A program made the translations under genes and the position numbers. Under the pieces are notes generated by a model, which was not told where the DNA came from, made no database searches, and worked only from the letters and a program-made list of their open reading frames with translations. A stretch of 10,303 nucleotides of DNA from Bacillota bacterium (GTDB lineage Bacteria; Bacillota; Clostridia; Tissierellales; Peptoniphilaceae), in assembly GCA_023442495.1 (NCBI GenBank), contig JAEZZB010000076.1, positions 1 to 10,303 of the forward strand. Direction: 5' to 3'. Below are positions 7,704 through 10,303 of the stretch, piece by piece; the first letter of the stretch is position 1; the number at the start of each line of letters is the position of its first letter.

Positions 7704-8972
7704 GAAATGCATAGAAATGTATTTACTTTTAATTACAAAAAATCCTACAATAGAGCGATAATTACTAGTTTATTTATATTTCAATTATTTGGAATTTTAC
7801 TAGCAATTCTAGCAAATTCAGAAGTAAATATTATCTCTGTTTATCTTTCCATTGCTTTTATATTTGCTACATTGCTTAGTAATATATTTATACCTAAGAT
7901 TACAAGATCTGATCAAACATTTATTCTTGTCATCAATATGCTTTATTCAATAGGTGTTATTATGATAATGAGATTATCAAGTAATCAAGTTATAAAACAT
8001 ATAATTTGGTATTTATCTGGGCTAGTAGTATTGTTAATAGTATATTATCTTATGAAATTTATAGATAAGATAATTAAAGGAAAATTTTTATTTTTCTTTA
8101 TTATAACTACACTAACTTTTTTAATTACTCTTACTTTAGGTTTTGCTTCGGGTGGGGCTAAAAACTGGATTAATATAGGCGGATTATTTACTTTGCAATT
8201 GTCAGAATTTGCTAAAATTTCATTTATATTTATGATAGCTTCTTATTATTATAAATATGAAGAGTTTACTAAAAAGAAAATTGGAAAATATTATTTAATA
8301 GCTGCAACATATGTATTTGCATTGTTATTCTTTGTACAGGGAGAATTAGGTACTGCCATGATTTTCTTTGGAGTTTTAATTGCTAATATATTTATATTTG
8401 AAAGACGTTATATTTTTATAATTCTTAACATTATAATGGGTTTAATTGGCGTTTATTTAGCATCACTTGTATTAGCACATATTAAAGTTAGAATTGATAT
8501 ATGGTTAGACCCTTGGCAAGATTTTAACGGTAGGGGGTATCAAATTATACAATCTCTTTTTGCAATTGCTGATGGAGGTTTTTTTGGAACTGGAATTGGT
8601 CTTGGAATGCCTCATTTAGTTCCAGTAGTTGAATCTGATTTTATCCTTGCTGCGATAATTGAAGAAATGGGAATGTTTATTGGTTTTTCAATTATATTGA
8701 TGTATATTTTACTTTTTTATAAAACATTAAAACTTTCATTAGAATTTTCTTCAAAATATTATAGCTCATTGGCATTATCTATAGGATTAATTTATTCAAT
8801 GCAAGCTCTTATTATGTTTGGAGGAATATTAAAACTTATTCCATTAACAGGCATTACAACTCCATTTTTAAGTTATGGTGGTAGTTCAACTATTTCCAAT
8901 TTTATACTACTTGCTATATTGCAATATCTATCACAGAAAGCAGGTGAAGGAAATGAAAAATTCAAAAAATAA
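7701..8972 (+). CDS. SEDS-family peptidoglycan glycosyltransferase (FtsW/RodA/SpoVE type)
   Basis: It is an integral membrane polymerase that joins lipid II into glycan strands, working with a class B PBP. From ATG 7701 it has 423 residues and about twelve hydrophobic segments. SEDS landmarks are GGAKNW (151-156), LQLSEFAK (165-172), GELGTAM (214-220), DPWQD then GRGYQ (270-280), the catalytic-Asp motif ESDFI (311-315, D313), EEMG (321-324) and PFLSYGGSS (388-396). All conserved polar residues expected of an active member are present. The next gene, a class B PBP, starts within its last codons (20-nt overlap), so a cognate SEDS-bPBP pair is likely. The FHA gene ends 1 nt before. I leave the symbol blank: motifs do not separate FtsW (division) from RodA (elongation), although the FHA-SEDS-PBP order resembles actinobacterial fhaB-rodA-pbpA. 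Confidence 0.94.
   Translation: MEMHRNVFTFNYKKSYNRAIITSLFIFQLFGILLAILANSEVNIISVYLSIAFIFATLLSNIFIPKITRSDQTFILVINMLYSIGVIMIMRLSSNQVIKHIIWYLSGLVVLLIVYYLMKFIDKIIKGKFLFFFIITTLTFLITLTLGFASGGAKNWINIGGLFTLQLSEFAKISFIFMIASYYYKYEEFTKKKIGKYYLIAATYVFALLFFVQGELGTAMIFFGVLIANIFIFERRYIFIILNIIMGLIGVYLASLVLAHIKVRIDIWLDPWQDFNGRGYQIIQSLFAIADGGFFGTGIGLGMPHLVPVVESDFILAAIIEEMGMFIGFSIILMYILLFYKTLKLSLEFSSKYYSSLALSIGLIYSMQALIMFGGILKLIPLTGITTPFLSYGGSSTISNFILLAILQYLSQKAGEGNEKFKK
8942..8955 (+). promoter_or_regulatory. Ribosome binding site of the PBP gene inside the SEDS coding region
   Basis: AGGTGA (8942-8947), a direct match to the 3' half of the consensus site, lies 5 nt before ATG 8953. A GTG at 8944 is in frame but falls within this site, so ATG 8953 is preferred. 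Confidence 0.7.
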
Positions 8973-10303
8973 AAAATTAGTATTCTTACTTTATACTATA
9001 ATTGCTCTTTTTTTAGGAATTTCCCTTTATCTTGTTTATTTTCAGCTATTTAAAGCAAACCCCTTAAATAATGACTCTAGAAATGCTAGAAATTTTATAG
9101 ATGAAAATATTGTAAAAAGGGGAACTATTTATGATAAAAATGGTTTGGCACTTGCATATTCGGAAAAAGTAGATGATAGCTATGAAAGAATAAATAGATA
9201 CAATTATATGTATTCAAATATAATTGGTTATAATTCAAACAAATATGGTAAAAGTGGTATTGAAGCCTCATATAATTCAGATTTATTAAATATAAATAAA
9301 AATAAGGATTTCTTTACTAAAATAGATAGTCTTATTAAACCAGATAATGGAAATGATATTTATTTAACCATAGATGACAATTTACAATCATATGCCTATG
9401 ATGCCTTAGGCGATTTAAGAGGTTCAGTTATAGTATCTAATCCAAGTACTGGAAAAATTCTTGCTATGGTATCTAAACCTTCATTTAATGTCAATAATAT
9501 AGATGAAGATTGGGATTGGATTATTAATTCTAATGATGGTGAACTTTTAAATAGACCAACTCAAGGTCATTATGAACCAGGTTCAATATTTAAGACATTA
9601 ACATCATTGGTATTTTTAAGATCAAACATGGATTTAAATTATTATGATTCTGGAGAAGCAACGATTAATGGTCATAGTGTATATAATTTTAATAATGCTA
9701 TATATGGTGAAATGAATCTTGAAAAAGCTCTTAATGTATCAGCAAATACATATTTTTATGAGAAATCTCAATTAGTATCTAATTCTGATTTCAGAAAAGC
9801 CATTCTAGATTTTGGTATTGGAAAAAACTTTAATTTTCCATTAGCTATTACTAAATCAACATTTCCATTTGTAGATACATTGTCTGCTATTGACAAAGCG
9901 AATGCTGCATTCGGACAAGGACAAACCTATGTAAATCCATTGGATATGTCATTAATAGTAAATGGCATTGCAAACAATGGAATAGTTAATAAACCTATTT
10001 TAGTAGATAAGGTAGTAAGAAGTGGAATTGAAATAGATACAAAACAAGAGATATTATCAAGTGAAGTTGAATCTCAATATGTAAATATAATTAAATCATA
10101 TATGAAAAGTACTGCTGAGTATAATGATTATACTAGTTATATATATACTCCCCTTGCAGCTAAAACAGGAACTGCTGAAAATGGACAAGGTTCATATAAT
10201 ACATGGTTTATGGGAATATCTCCTGTAGATAATCCAAAATACACAATTGTAATAACAATTGAACATCAAGATGAAGCATCAGGAAATAATGCAGCACCTA
10301 TAG
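8953..10303 (+). CDS. Class B penicillin-binding protein (PbpA/FtsI-like transpeptidase), 3'-truncated by the window edge
   Basis: This is a membrane-anchored D,D-transpeptidase that crosslinks peptidoglycan outside the cell, and a target of beta-lactams. There are 450 codons before the edge. A signal anchor spans about 9-30 after a Lys-rich N-terminus. The class B pedestal motif RGTIYDKNG (56-64) and YGKSGIEASY (98-107) follow. The transpeptidase domain runs from about 135, with SIFK (211-214, nucleophile S211), SAN (263-265) and KTGTAE (404-409). All three active-site motifs are intact. The pedestal is short, about 100 residues between anchor and catalytic domain, as in the roughly 490-residue PbpA proteins of Actinobacteria rather than the larger PBP2 or PBP3. 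The end is near: only a short C-terminal tail should be missing. It overlaps the SEDS gene by 20 nt, which suggests coupled, near-equal production of the two halves of one synthase. Whether it serves division or elongation cannot be told. Confidence 0.95.
   Translation, partial: MKNSKNKKLVFLLYTIIALFLGISLYLVYFQLFKANPLNNDSRNARNFIDENIVKRGTIYDKNGLALAYSEKVDDSYERINRYNYMYSNIIGYNSNKYGKSGIEASYNSDLLNINKNKDFFTKIDSLIKPDNGNDIYLTIDDNLQSYAYDALGDLRGSVIVSNPSTGKILAMVSKPSFNVNNIDEDWDWIINSNDGELLNRPTQGHYEPGSIFKTLTSLVFLRSNMDLNYYDSGEATINGHSVYNFNNAIYGEMNLEKALNVSANTYFYEKSQLVSNSDFRKAILDFGIGKNFNFPLAITKSTFPFVDTLSAIDKANAAFGQGQTYVNPLDMSLIVNGIANNGIVNKPILVDKVVRSGIEIDTKQEILSSEVESQYVNIIKSYMKSTAEYNDYTSYIYTPLAAKTGTAENGQGSYNTWFMGISPVDNPKYTIVITIEHQDEASGNNAAPI

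Noticed and set aside
8944..8946. GTG as the start of the PBP gene
   Set aside because: It lies within the likely ribosome site and would add only three residues. ATG 8953 has a proper 5-nt spacing.

Overview
The window is AT-rich (roughly 25-30% GC by eye), uses AT-ending codons and strong AGGAGG-type ribosome sites, and all seven genes lie on the + strand. Gene content and protein character point to a low-GC Gram-positive anaerobe of the Clostridia/Tissierellia type (for example a Peptoniphilaceae-like organism). This placement is inference from style, not from a marker gene.

Positions 1-7078 are a tightly packed glycogen operon: the 3' part of a glycogen synthase gene (glgA, cut by the left edge), a 756-codon glycogen-phosphorylase homologue that has lost most of the family's catalytic motifs, a type I pullulanase (debranching enzyme), and an alpha-phosphoglucomutase. 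Gaps are 14 nt, a 14-nt overlap, and 8 nt, so these are very probably co-transcribed and partly translationally coupled. GlgA builds alpha-1,4-glucan from ADP-glucose, pullulanase removes alpha-1,6 branches, and phosphoglucomutase links glucose-1-phosphate to glucose-6-phosphate. ADP-glucose pyrophosphorylase, branching enzyme and a catalytically complete phosphorylase are not in the window and would have to lie upstream or elsewhere.

The operon ends at a clear intrinsic terminator (7110-7142). Its T-tract runs directly into an extended -10 promoter (7142-7150) that starts a second operon of cell-envelope genes: a membrane-anchored FHA-domain protein (7169-7699), a SEDS-family (FtsW/RodA) glycan polymerase (7701-8972) and a class B penicillin-binding protein (8953 to the right edge, lacking only its C-terminal tail). 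The polymerase and transpeptidase genes overlap by 20 nt. The order FHA, SEDS, PBP is like the fhaB-rodA-pbpA arrangement of Actinobacteria and suggests a peptidoglycan synthase pair with a phosphothreonine-reading partner.

The most notable item is the phosphorylase homologue: a full-length intact frame that keeps the fold-level landmarks but has lost the glycine-rich loop, the substrate-binding His, the KR pair near the phosphate site and the glycine-rich PLP loop. It looks like a maintained pseudoenzyme inside a working glycogen operon. No RNA genes, mobile elements, CRISPR arrays or long repeats were seen, and no stretch over 300 bases lacks a gene.
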